43,116 nt of DNA from contig JAFTWG010000003.1 in assembly GCA_017465405.1 (NCBI GenBank), positions 1 through 43,116 on the forward strand. Reading direction: 5' to 3'. Position 1 is the stretch's first letter. Each line of letters opens with the position of its first letter. The position numbers and the translations under genes are program-made. Origin of the DNA: Alphaproteobacteria bacterium (GTDB lineage Bacteria; Pseudomonadota; Alphaproteobacteria; RF32; CAG-239). Below the pieces are notes generated by a model. The model was not told the DNA's origin. It was given only the letters and a program-made list of their open reading frames with translations, and did not search any database. This document shows positions 16,709 to 24,845 of the stretch, in pieces.

Positions 16709-17915
16709 TATAGAAAAAATCAGATTGGATTTTCCTAATTTGGCTTTGAAAGTAAACGGTAAAATCAATACATTTCTTGATACGGCCGCTTCAGCGCAAA
16801 AACCTCAAGAAGTGATTGATAAAATTGTACACACATACATATATGACTATGCAAATGTTCATAGAGGAAGTTATTATTTTTCTGAACAAGCAACAGCCGA
16901 ATATGAAAAAGCTCGTACAATAATCAAAAATTTTGTTAATGCCAGACAAGATAATGAAATAGTTTTTACTCGTTCTGCGACAGAAGCCATAAATTTGGTT
17001 GCATCTTCTTGGGGACTTAATAACCTCAAAGCAGGTGATGAAATTTTACTTTCGGAAGCAGAACACCATGCCAATATTGTACCTTGGCAAAATGTTCGAG
17101 ATAAAACCGGTTGTACATTAAAATTTTTCAAAATCCACGATGACGGAAGTTTTGATGCAGAAAGTTTTTATAAAGCACTAAATCCTAAAGTTAAAATCGT
17201 CGGTGTTACGGCGATGTCAAATGTTTTGGGAACAGTTTTTCCGGTTAAGGAAATTGTACAAGCGGCACATTTAGCAGGAGCTCTATGTTTGGTTGATGCC
17301 TGCCAATCCATTGTTCACACAAAAACCGATGTTCAAGATATAAATTGCGATTTTTTGGCTTTTTCCGGACATAAATTATACGGACCGACAGGAATAGGCT
17401 GTTTATATGCCAAATATGATTTATTGGAAAAAATGCCTCCTTATCAATTTGGCGGAGATATGGTTGAAGATGTTACCTATGAACGCACATTATACTCAAT
17501 GCCGTCTTCTCGTTTTGAAGCGGGAACGCCGGCTATTGTGCAAGCAATCGGACTGGGAGCTGCTATAGAATATGTACAAAAGTTGGGTATGGATAACATA
17601 GAGGCTCATGAAAAAGAGCTGATTCAATATGCCAATAATCGCTTTAGCGAAATAAAAAATTTAAAGATAGTCGGAACTGCAGAAGAAAAAGGCGGGGTAT
17701 TTTCTTTTGCTTTAGGTGACATTCATCCGCAGGATGTGGCTTTTATTTTGAACAAGGAAGGAATTGCAATTCGTACCGGTCATCATTGTGCTCAACCGGT
17801 TGTAAATCGTATGGGGTATACTTCTTTGGCCAGAGCTTCTTTAGGGTTGTACACCAATCATGAAGACATTGACCGATTTGTCGAGGCTCTCAAAAAAGTA
17901 CAGACATTTTTTTAG
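16701..17915 (+). CDS. sufS: Cysteine desulfurase SufS
   Basis: SufS is the PLP-dependent enzyme that takes sulfur from cysteine and passes it to SufE. The PLP lysine is in FSGHKLYGPTG and the persulfide cysteine in RTGHHCAQPV. The N-terminal YFSEQAT, SEAEHHANIVPW and DACQSIVH stretches are typical of the SufS (group II) class. Length is 404 residues. The ATG at 16701 overlaps the end of sufD by eight bases. A GTG two codons earlier is a less likely alternative. Confidence 0.97.
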   Translation: MYDIEKIRLDFPNLALKVNGKINTFLDTAASAQKPQEVIDKIVHTYIYDYANVHRGSYYFSEQATAEYEKARTIIKNFVNARQDNEIVFTRSATEAINLVASSWGLNNLKAGDEILLSEAEHHANIVPWQNVRDKTGCTLKFFKIHDDGSFDAESFYKALNPKVKIVGVTAMSNVLGTVFPVKEIVQAAHLAGALCLVDACQSIVHTKTDVQDINCDFLAFSGHKLYGPTGIGCLYAKYDLLEKMPPYQFGGDMVEDVTYERTLYSMPSSRFEAGTPAIVQAIGLGAAIEYVQKLGMDNIEAHEKELIQYANNRFSEIKNLKIVGTAEEKGGVFSFALGDIHPQDVAFILNKEGIAIRTGHHCAQPVVNRMGYTSLARASLGLYTNHEDIDRFVEALKKVQTFF

Positions 17916-17923
17916 GATATAAA

Positions 17924-18814
17924 ATGGAAAATCTGTGGTGGTTACTGGCTCTGTTTAGCGGAATGTTGATGGCCGGTATGATATATGCCAATCAAATATT
18001 TAAAATGCCTTCATCACTGATGATGACGTATCGTGGAATTGTTCAAAGTTTAATACTCTTGCCATTTATTCCGTTTTTTGCAGTGCCGACCAATCCTTTA
18101 TTTTGGCTTTTTGTAATTATTCAAGGATTAATGGTAGCATATAACGACAAAAAAACATTTTTATGTTCTCGTAAGTATGGAGGAGAAATAACCGCTTCTA
18201 TCAAACCATATTCGGTTGTTATGACATTTATATTTTGGTTGCTCATAAAACCTACACAATTATTACAAATGATTGATACTCCGATTCGCTCATTAGGGAT
18301 TATTGTTTGCCTGATAGCTTCAGCATATTCGTTAATGCTAATAAATAAGAGTAAAATCAGCAAAGAAGCTTTTTTTGAATTGTTACCCGCATTGCTTTTA
18401 TCTGTTCTGATAGACGCAAATAACAAAATTACTACTACTTACGGAGCCTCAACGGATTTAACTTCAGCTATTTTCTATTATTGTATGATGACTGCTTTTT
18501 TCTCGGGGTTGCCGAATATCGTAACCTTTGTTCGTAAAAATGATTGGCATGAAATATTTATTCCGAAATATATTGTTGGCGGTTTTGTGGTTATATTTTT
18601 TAGCATAACTTCAAATATATTTAAAAATTCCGCAATGTATTATGCCCAAAATCCTGCTTATGTAGGAGCGGTTATTGCCATGTATCCGATATGGATTATA
18701 ATATGGAATATATTTTATTACAAATTTAGAAAAAGTGAGCAGTATCCCCGTTGCAATTTTGTTGGTATTGGTATATTGTTGCTTTCCGTAGTTTTATTGA
18801 TATTGTTGCAGTAG
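17924..18814 (+). CDS. DMT (EamA-like) superfamily transporter
   Basis: A 296-residue protein with about ten hydrophobic helices in two halves, the size and layout of drug/metabolite transporters. It starts MENLWWLLALFSGMLMAGMI and ends in a very hydrophobic helix (IGILLLSVVLLILL). Substrate unknown. It sits nine bases after sufS and seven before sufT, inside the suf operon, which is unusual. A role in moving a sulfur compound, iron ligand or amino acid is possible but unsupported. Confidence 0.8.
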   Translation: MENLWWLLALFSGMLMAGMIYANQIFKMPSSLMMTYRGIVQSLILLPFIPFFAVPTNPLFWLFVIIQGLMVAYNDKKTFLCSRKYGGEITASIKPYSVVMTFIFWLLIKPTQLLQMIDTPIRSLGIIVCLIASAYSLMLINKSKISKEAFFELLPALLLSVLIDANNKITTTYGASTDLTSAIFYYCMMTAFFSGLPNIVTFVRKNDWHEIFIPKYIVGGFVVIFFSITSNIFKNSAMYYAQNPAYVGAVIAMYPIWIIIWNIFYYKFRKSEQYPRCNFVGIGILLLSVVLLILLQ

Positions 18815-18820
18815 GTAAAA

Positions 18821-19243
18821 ATGAGCGAAGAAAAAAACATTACAGATGCCGAAGCAGGATTGTTACAAGCGATGGCTTCACAAGTTCCCGTTGACGATTT
18901 TTCGGTAAGCGAAGGTGAACCGTTAGAAAATCCGGAAAATAAGGCTACTCGAGAGCAACTTATAGAAGCATTGAGAACTGTTTGTGATCCGGAAATTATG
19001 ATAAACATATACGATTTAGGTCTCGTTTATGATATTCGTCAATATGAAAGCGGCAATGTTGATGTTGATATGACATTGACTGCCCCTACCTGTCCGGTAG
19101 CCGGAATTTTACCCGGACAAGCAGCCGCAGCTCTTGCTGCCCTTGATGGTGTAGGAATTGCAAAAGTCACATTGGTTTGGGAACCGGCATGGACTCCTGA
19201 ACGTTTAACTGAAGAAGCAAAAGCAATTTTAGAAATGTTTTAA
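18821..19243 (+). CDS. sufT: SufT / MIP18-family Fe-S maturation protein
   Basis: The C-terminal 95 residues are a MIP18 (DUF59) domain: CDPEIMINIYDLGLVYDI with the DPE motif, VDMTLTAPTCPVAG with the conserved Cys, then LVWEPAWTPERLTEEAK. Proteins of this type help deliver Fe-S clusters to target enzymes and often end suf operons. The first 45 residues are acidic and probably disordered. The stop codon overlaps by four bases that of the convergent M20 peptidase gene. Confidence 0.93.
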   Translation: MSEEKNITDAEAGLLQAMASQVPVDDFSVSEGEPLENPENKATREQLIEALRTVCDPEIMINIYDLGLVYDIRQYESGNVDVDMTLTAPTCPVAGILPGQAAAALAALDGVGIAKVTLVWEPAWTPERLTEEAKAILEMF

Positions 19244-20331
19244 AGCAAACTGTCAATAAATGCTTTTTGAATATCCCTTAATGCGAAAATAGAATCTATT
19301 TCTGCATATTCATTATCTCCGTGCAAATCTTTGCCGTTAATACTGTGCATTATGATAACCGCATCTTTGTCGGCAAACATTCTGGAATCTGTCGCTCCGC
19401 AAGAAGTTGATATTTCTATTTTAGAATTAATAACTGTTTCGGCGACAGATAGGTATTGTTTTATATAAGGATTGTCTGCATTCATATAAACTCCGCAACT
19501 TGAGAGCAATATTTCGTAGCTGCAATTGTTTTTAACAGTAACTGTTTCTAAAATATTTTTCAGTTTTTCAAGAGGAGTTGTTTCAGTAAGGCGAAAATTA
19601 ACTCTTGCAACTGCTTCTGCCGGAACAACATTATAAGTTGCAGGAGAATTAATTGCGGTAACAACCATAGTATCTACCCAAGTGTTTTGAGGAGGGGTTC
19701 CCTTTTCGAAACGAGGAAACAGTTGTTCCAGTTCGTTTATGCAGTTTATTAAATTATTAACGGCATTAACTCCGTTCCAAGGTTGAGAGCTATGCGCATT
19801 TTCTCCTTTTGCGGTTATCGAAATGCTGACCGGATGCTTATATTTCTCGGTGAGATGTGTTAAATCACCGGAATCCGTATCCAAAACAATCTTTGCATTT
19901 ATTTTGTTTTCTTTTTGCAAAGCTTTCATGCCACCGGAACTTGTTTCTTCATCAGAAGTGATGAGAACTCCGAATTTAATATTTTTTCCTAAAGTATAAA
20001 GCAAAGTTTCCAAACATACGGCAACAGATGCTTTCATGTCTAAGCCGCCGCGACCGTATATTTTATTATCTTCGATTCGTGGATTGAACATATTATCTTT
20101 TGCCGGTACAACATCAATATGACCTATTGTAATAACATCAAAATTTAAGTCATCGCAATTAGACAGCAACATAACCGGAGAGGCATTTTCAAAATTGTAT
20201 CTGTGAATAATGACACCTTGCTTCACATATAATTTTTCAATCAGATCAAATACCATATTTATTTCCGTTAAATTGCCGGAAATACTTTTTATTTTCATCA
20301 TTTCGATAATATTTTTAATAAGATTGTCCAT
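19240..20331 (-). CDS. M20-family metallopeptidase / deacylase (ArgE/DapE-like)
   Basis: M20 enzymes use two zinc ions to hydrolyse amide bonds in peptides or acylated amino acids. Visible motifs are GHIDVVPA with metal-binding His and catalytic Asp, GRGGLDMKA with the bridging Asp, the general base pair in TSDEETSSGG, the dimerisation-domain sequence KGENAHSSQPWNGVNA, and a C-terminal LHGDNEYAEI with the last zinc-binding His. Length 363 fits. ArgE, DapE and carboxypeptidase substrates cannot be separated by eye. It overlaps the upstream GNAT gene by 17 bases. Confidence 0.9.
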   Translation of the reverse strand: MDNLIKNIIEMMKIKSISGNLTEINMVFDLIEKLYVKQGVIIHRYNFENASPVMLLSNCDDLNFDVITIGHIDVVPAKDNMFNPRIEDNKIYGRGGLDMKASVAVCLETLLYTLGKNIKFGVLITSDEETSSGGMKALQKENKINAKIVLDTDSGDLTHLTEKYKHPVSISITAKGENAHSSQPWNGVNAVNNLINCINELEQLFPRFEKGTPPQNTWVDTMVVTAINSPATYNVVPAEAVARVNFRLTETTPLEKLKNILETVTVKNNCSYEILLSSCGVYMNADNPYIKQYLSVAETVINSKIEISTSCGATDSRMFADKDAVIIMHSINGKDLHGDNEYAEIDSIFALRDIQKAFIDSLL

Positions 20332-21040
20332 TTTTTTGTTGTACCATAGTTATATAGGTTTTACTTAATTGTTTGTCTCGCATGCAGCTAATGGCGTTGT
20401 CAATGGTAGTGTGAGCAATGGCAACATCACTGATACAAAAAGTTGTTTGTCCGTCTTTTTTTATTATATGGTCAAAATCTTGAGTTTTGGCAAAAGCTCT
20501 AAATCCGATTCCTTTATAAAATTTTTCGGCATTTTCATTATGAGCATTATACTCAATTATTAAACTTTCATAACCTTGTTTTTTTAATTCAGGGATAGTT
20601 TTGCTCAATAAATAAGTTCCTAATCCGCACCGTTGAATTTTCGGATCTAAATAAATTTGGTTTACTATTAATGTTTTATTGTTTAACGGTACATCTCTCT
20701 CAAAATTAACCTTTCTGTACCATGCAAATTCAAATCCGTCTAACATTCCTTTTTCCAAATCACGACTTTGTCCGTTTACCGGACAAGTGTAATATTCCGG
20801 AATGGCCGAATATCTGACAAACCCGCAAGGTCTGTCATTGATATTGAGCACTGCGACGACAGAGTCTTTATCTTCCGCCATTTTCCATAATTTTTTTAAA
20901 AAATAACCCTTAGTATATAGAGCCATTTCTTCAGGACTTTTATATCCTTGTGACAATTTATTATATGAACGTTGATATGCTTCAGCCAAAGGTAAAATTT
21001 GACTGAGTTTTTTTTCCAAACAGCGAATAGATACTTTCAT
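20315..21040 (-). CDS. GNAT-family N-acetyltransferase
   Basis: The acetyl-CoA-binding signature QRCGLGTYLLSKTIPELKKQ is clear, followed by NAHNENAEKFYKGIGFRAF, typical of GNAT motif B. About 100 residues precede it. Substrate unknown. The frame can be extended 69 bases to a TTG, but that adds a hydrophobic stretch not usual in the family, so the ATG at 21040 is preferred (241 residues). Neither start has a clear Shine-Dalgarno. The downstream M20 gene overlaps its 3' end, so the two are co-expressed. Confidence 0.85.
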   Translation of the reverse strand: MKVSIRCLEKKLSQILPLAEAYQRSYNKLSQGYKSPEEMALYTKGYFLKKLWKMAEDKDSVVAVLNINDRPCGFVRYSAIPEYYTCPVNGQSRDLEKGMLDGFEFAWYRKVNFERDVPLNNKTLIVNQIYLDPKIQRCGLGTYLLSKTIPELKKQGYESLIIEYNAHNENAEKFYKGIGFRAFAKTQDFDHIIKKDGQTTFCISDVAIAHTTIDNAISCMRDKQLSKTYITMVQQKNGQSY

Positions 21041-21179
21041 TTTATAAACTTTTGCAAAAACATTAATAAAAACAAAGAGCAGTATATATTTAGGTATAAA
21101 ATGAGTCAAATATTTTAATAAAACAATAGACCTTTATTTATATTAATGGTAAGAGTTATAAAAAATAAAAGGATAAGAG

Positions 21180-21578
21180 ATGCAAATAGAAGAATTGATT
21201 GAAAATTTTGAGATTTTAGAAGATTGGGAAGATAAATATCGCTATTTGATTGATTTAGGAAATAAGCTTACTTTCCTTGATGATAAATATAAAACAGAAG
21301 AGTGGAAAGTTGTCGGTTGCCAGTCCCAAGTTTGGTTAGTTCCTCATATGACAGATAAGAATGATATTTATTTTGATGGCGACAGTGATGCGGCTATTGT
21401 TAAAGGGCTGATTTATGTTGTTTTAAGTATTTTTAACCATCATCCCCAAAGTCAAATTAAAGATATTGAAGTTGAAGATATTTTTGCTAAAATGGGATTG
21501 GAAGAACATTTATCACCCAGTCGTCGTAACGGCTTAAATGCGATGGTCGAAAAAATTAAGTTTTACGCACAAAACTAA
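21180..21578 (+). CDS. sufE: Sulfur acceptor protein SufE
   Basis: SufE takes the persulfide from SufS and hands it to SufB. The active cysteine is in VVGCQSQVWL (about residue 47). The N-terminal ENFEILEDWEDKYRYLIDLG and C-terminal LSPSRRNGLNAMVEKIK are typical. At 132 residues it has normal length. AGGATAAGAG precedes the ATG. It is separated from the main suf operon by the minus-strand peptidase and acetyltransferase genes and instead leads the sucC-like, sucD-like, comF group. Confidence 0.96.
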   Translation: MQIEELIENFEILEDWEDKYRYLIDLGNKLTFLDDKYKTEEWKVVGCQSQVWLVPHMTDKNDIYFDGDSDAAIVKGLIYVVLSIFNHHPQSQIKDIEVEDIFAKMGLEEHLSPSRRNGLNAMVEKIKFYAQN

Positions 21579-21593
21579 ATTAAGAGAAAATAT

Positions 21594-22793
21594 ATGGATA
21601 TTCATGAGTATCAGGCAAAAAAGATTTTAAGTTCAAACGGAATTAAAATTCCGAAAGGGAGAGTTGCCTATACTCCGGCAGAAGCACGTAAAGTTGCTAA
21701 AGAAGTTTCTGCTCGAGGTCCATGGGTATTAAAAGCCCAAATTCACTCCGGCGCCAGAAGATTGGGGCGTTTTATTGAAAATAAAGCCGGCACAAATGGC
21801 GGTATCAGAATAATTGACAGTCTAAAAGATATATATTCTAATGCTGAAGAGATGTTGGGTTCAACCTTGGTAACCTCTCAAACATCAGCTAAAGGAAAAT
21901 TGGTTAGTCGCATATATGTCGAAGCTTTTAACAAAGTCAGTCATACTTTTTATGTCGGAATGGCTATTGACAGGACAAATTCTTCCATCGTGTTATTGGC
22001 CGCCAATACAAAAGATGAAGATATTGCCGATATTGTTGCAAACAGACCGGATAAAATACTTCGCATACCGATAGACCTAAATGGTCCTACACATTCCCAA
22101 ACCAGCCAACTGACAAATTTTTTAAAGCTTCAAAATAAAAGTGCCGAAAGTTTTCATAAGTTTATAAGAGGAATGTTTAAAACTTTTGTTTCAAATGATG
22201 CTTTAATGATTGAGATAAATCCGGCCGGAGTATTAAAAAACAACGAAATTGTTGCTCTTGATGCAAAAATAAGAATTGATAACCGAGGTTTATCCCGTCA
22301 TCCGGAATTAGAACGTTTAAGAGATGACTATGAAATAGAGGAAAGAGAATTAAAAGCTCTAAAATATGGTTTTGCATATAGTGAGTATGACGGAAATATA
22401 GGATGTATTGTTAATGGCTCGGGACTCGCTTTGGCAATGGTTGATACTTTAAAGCAGGGGGATAATGCAATAGCCTGCTCACTAAACGTAAAAGGAAGCG
22501 TTGATAGAGATAAAATAGCTGCCGGAATCAAACTTATTGCTACCAACCCAAAAGTTGAAGGTATTATTATTTACATTTTGGGTGGTTTTTTGCGGTGCGA
22601 TTTGATTGCTGACGGAATTATTGATGCCGCAGCCGAAGTAGGAATGAATATACCTCTCGTGGTTAGGTTTGAGGGGACTAACCGCGATGATGCCGAAAAT
22701 ATCCTTGAGCAGGCAAAACTTCCGCTGATTATGGCTGATAACATGGAAGATGCCGTTTCAAAAATTATAAAAGCGGTGGAGGAAAATGAATAA
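21594..22793 (+). CDS. sucC: SucC-like protein (succinyl-CoA synthetase beta family), divergent
   Basis: The sequence follows the ADP-forming succinyl-CoA ligase beta subunit from end to end: MDIHEYQAKKIL, GPWVLKAQIHSG, LMIEINPAGV, VALDAKIRID, DGNIGCIVNGSGLA, ILGGFLRCDLIADGI and IPLVVRFEGTN. The metal-binding Glu/Asp of the ATP-grasp part (EINP, LDAK) are kept. However, the glycine-rich nucleotide loop is SGARRLGRF (residues 52-60) where the family has AGGRGKAGG, and the usual DVGGGA is LNVKGSVD (297-304). It overlaps the sucD-like gene by one base (TAATG). It is the partner of a SucD-like subunit that has also lost key residues, so the standard reaction is in doubt. Confidence 0.85.
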   Translation: MDIHEYQAKKILSSNGIKIPKGRVAYTPAEARKVAKEVSARGPWVLKAQIHSGARRLGRFIENKAGTNGGIRIIDSLKDIYSNAEEMLGSTLVTSQTSAKGKLVSRIYVEAFNKVSHTFYVGMAIDRTNSSIVLLAANTKDEDIADIVANRPDKILRIPIDLNGPTHSQTSQLTNFLKLQNKSAESFHKFIRGMFKTFVSNDALMIEINPAGVLKNNEIVALDAKIRIDNRGLSRHPELERLRDDYEIEERELKALKYGFAYSEYDGNIGCIVNGSGLALAMVDTLKQGDNAIACSLNVKGSVDRDKIAAGIKLIATNPKVEGIIIYILGGFLRCDLIADGIIDAAAEVGMNIPLVVRFEGTNRDDAENILEQAKLPLIMADNMEDAVSKIIKAVEENE

Positions 22794-23665
22794 TGTCAAT
22801 TCTTGCCGATAAAAGTACAAAAGTTTTGATTCAGGGTATTACCGGAACACAAGCGTCCTTCCATGTCAAACGTTCAATAGATTATGGTACAAATGTCGTT
22901 GCCGGTGTTACCCCCGGAAAAGGAGGAATAACCCATTTAGGAGTTCCGGTTTTTGATAGTGTAAAAGAGGCGGTAGCAACTACGGGAGCGGAAGCGACGG
23001 TATTATTTGTTCCTGCTCGTTCAGTCAAATCAGCCGTAAGAGAATCTGTTGAAGCCGGATTAAAGCTTATTGTTTGTATTTCCGATAGTGTGCCGGTGAA
23101 AGATATGTTAGAGGTCAAAAACATATTAAAAGGTAATGATATAAAATTTGTCGGTCCGAATACACCGGGAATAATAACACCTGATGAAGCTCGTTTAGGT
23201 ATATTTCCGGAAAATATCCATAACAAAGGACGAATAGGTATTGTTTCACGCTCTTCAACTTTAACCTATGAAGCTGTTCTTGAAACACGTCGTGCCGGAG
23301 AGGGACAATCAACTGTTGTCGGTATCGGTGATGATATGGTTATCGGTATAAATTTCATTGATGTCTTAAAACTGTTTCATGAAGATGAAAATACGGATGC
23401 TATCGTCATGGTCGGACAAATGGGAGGAATGTTTGAAGAGCAAGGTGCGGAATGGTATGCTCAACAAAAAAATAAAAAACCGATTATAAGTTTTATTGCC
23501 GGTAATAATCTTACTTTTCGCCGACACGTAGGTTATGCCGGAGACATTATTACCAGAGGAAGGATTACGGCAGAAGATAAAAGGAAAACCATGACCGATG
23601 CCGGAATAGTCGTTGTTGACAACATTAATCAAATACATGAAGAATTGAAGAATCTGATTAAATAA
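22793..23665 (+). CDS. sucD: SucD-like protein (succinyl-CoA synthetase alpha family) lacking the active-site histidine
   Basis: The N-terminal CoA-binding domain is well kept (VLIQGITGTQASFH, VTPGKGGITHLGVPVF, GPNTPGIITP) and the overall length of 290 matches the family. In active enzymes a histidine in the GHAGAI motif is phosphorylated and held by a glutamate in the GE(I)GG motif. Here the motif reads VGYAGDI, with Tyr 248 in the histidine position, and VGQMGG, with Gln 209 for the glutamate. GTLTYE is STLTYE, and the Cys in GPNCPG is Thr. The changes occur together, which argues against sequencing error and for an altered function. Its stop overlaps the comF start. Confidence 0.85.
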   Translation: MSILADKSTKVLIQGITGTQASFHVKRSIDYGTNVVAGVTPGKGGITHLGVPVFDSVKEAVATTGAEATVLFVPARSVKSAVRESVEAGLKLIVCISDSVPVKDMLEVKNILKGNDIKFVGPNTPGIITPDEARLGIFPENIHNKGRIGIVSRSSTLTYEAVLETRRAGEGQSTVVGIGDDMVIGINFIDVLKLFHEDENTDAIVMVGQMGGMFEEQGAEWYAQQKNKKPIISFIAGNNLTFRRHVGYAGDIITRGRITAEDKRKTMTDAGIVVVDNINQIHEELKNLIK

Positions 23666-24390
23666 TGTTTTTTGAAATTTTTGAGAAATTGCTTAATTTT
23701 ATTTTTCCTCGTCGTTGCTTAAAATGTGGAAAAAGTTTATTTGAAGATGGATATTTATGTGATAAATGTGTTGAAGAGATAAACTTTATAACTCCTCCCT
23801 ATTGTTACAAATGCGGCCATCCAATCAATGAGTTAACTGCTGACGGAAAAATGTTATGCGCATCCTGTGCCGGAAAGAAAAGACATTTTTTCAGAATGAT
23901 GAGATCTGCATTTGTTTATGATAACAGCAACAAAAATTTGATTTTAGGTTTTAAGTTTTTTGACAAGACTGAAAATGCAACACTTTTGGCAGCTATGTTG
24001 AAAATTGCCGGAAAAGATATTTTTTCACAAGGTGCAGACATTATAGTTCCGGTTCCGTTACATTATTCCCGTTTAATTAAACGTAAATATAATCAATCGG
24101 TAATATTAGCAGATAAATTGAGCAAAATGGTTGGCATTCCTGTTGACAGATTTTCTTTGATACGACACAAGAAAACCCGTCCGCAAGTAGAATTTTCCGG
24201 TCGCCAACGGGTTAATAACGTAAAAAATGCGTTCAGTGTAAAAAATCCGGAAAACATCAAAGGCAAGAGAATAATTCTTATCGATGATGTTTTAACCACC
24301 GGTTCGACAATAAAAGAATGTGCTTCGGTATTGAAAAAAGCCGGAGCTAAGTCCATAGATGTCTTAACTGTTGCCAGAACAGCAGACTAA
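23665..24390 (+). CDS. comF: ComF family phosphoribosyltransferase-like protein
   Basis: An N-terminal zinc-binding region contains CxxC pairs ([32 protein letters not shown]). It is followed by a type I phosphoribosyltransferase fold with the PRPP-binding motif [14 protein letters not shown] and the hallmark [12 protein letters not shown] and [11 protein letters not shown]. ComF proteins take part in DNA uptake in transformable bacteria, but many homologues have unknown roles. Length 241 is normal. Translationally coupled to the sucD-like gene. Confidence 0.93.
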   Translation: MFFEIFEKLLNFIFPRRCLKCGKSLFEDGYLCDKCVEEINFITPPYCYKCGHPINELTADGKMLCASCAGKKRHFFRMMRSAFVYDNSNKNLILGFKFFDKTENATLLAAMLKIAGKDIFSQGADIIVPVPLHYSRLIKRKYNQSVILADKLSKMVGIPVDRFSLIRHKKTRPQVEFSGRQRVNNVKNAFSVKNPENIKGKRIILIDDVLTTGSTIKECASVLKKAGAKSIDVLTVARTAD

Positions 24391-24521
24391 TTTTGTTCAA
24401 AAAAGTCTTTTCCTACACCGCAAACAGGACATACCCAATCTTCAGGCAATTCTTCAAACGGAATTTCTTCGTCATAAACATATCCGCATACGGTACATAC
24501 CCATTGTTTTTCATCGCTCAT
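24387..24521 (-). CDS. Rubredoxin, short form
   Basis: A 44-residue protein with two iron-binding pairs: [13 protein letters not shown] (Cys 9 and 12) and [15 protein letters not shown] (Cys 31 and 34). These four cysteines hold a single iron, and the protein passes electrons, often to enzymes that remove oxygen or peroxide in anaerobes. The loop between the pairs is about eight residues shorter than in ordinary 52-residue rubredoxins, as in the short Desulfovibrio type. GGAG lies upstream of the ATG. The stop overlaps the end of comF on the other strand by a few bases. Confidence 0.95.
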   Translation of the reverse strand: MSDEKQWVCTVCGYVYDEEIPFEELPEDWVCPVCGVGKDFFEQN

Positions 24522-24577
24522 AGTTTTTCTCCTTCAAATAAGTATTTTATTATAATATAAACTCATAAATCAAAAAA

Positions 24578-24787
24578 TCAATAATGAGGAGGACGAGTTT
24601 CTTCGCTCAGCGGTTTAACTGTATCTTCCTTCAAGGCTTCAAAAAGCATTTTATTTTGTTTACGCAAAATATCGATAAGTTTTCCTTGTTCAATTACCAC
24701 CGAATTTAGCTCTTCAAGCATTTTTTCTTGATTAGCCAAATTGATTTCAATATCAATAAAGCGTTGTTCTAAAATTTTGTCTTCCAT
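24578..24787 (-). CDS. slyX: SlyX family protein
   Basis: A 69-residue coiled-coil protein. Residues about 5-50 form heptads (IEINLANQEKMLEELNSVVI), followed by a Pro-containing tail ending in the family hallmark RPPHY. SlyX function is unknown. It lies just upstream of the rubredoxin gene on the same strand (gap of 56 bases). Confidence 0.9.
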   Translation of the reverse strand: MEDKILEQRFIDIEINLANQEKMLEELNSVVIEQGKLIDILRKQNKMLFEALKEDTVKPLSEETRPPHY

Positions 24788-24845
24788 ATTTGCTCAATCT
24801 GTTTTAAGTTAGTTCATAACTTATAGCATAAATTAGGAAAAAAAG

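Noticed and set aside
21041..21109. TTG start for the GNAT protein
   Set aside because: It adds a hydrophobic stretch not expected in the family.
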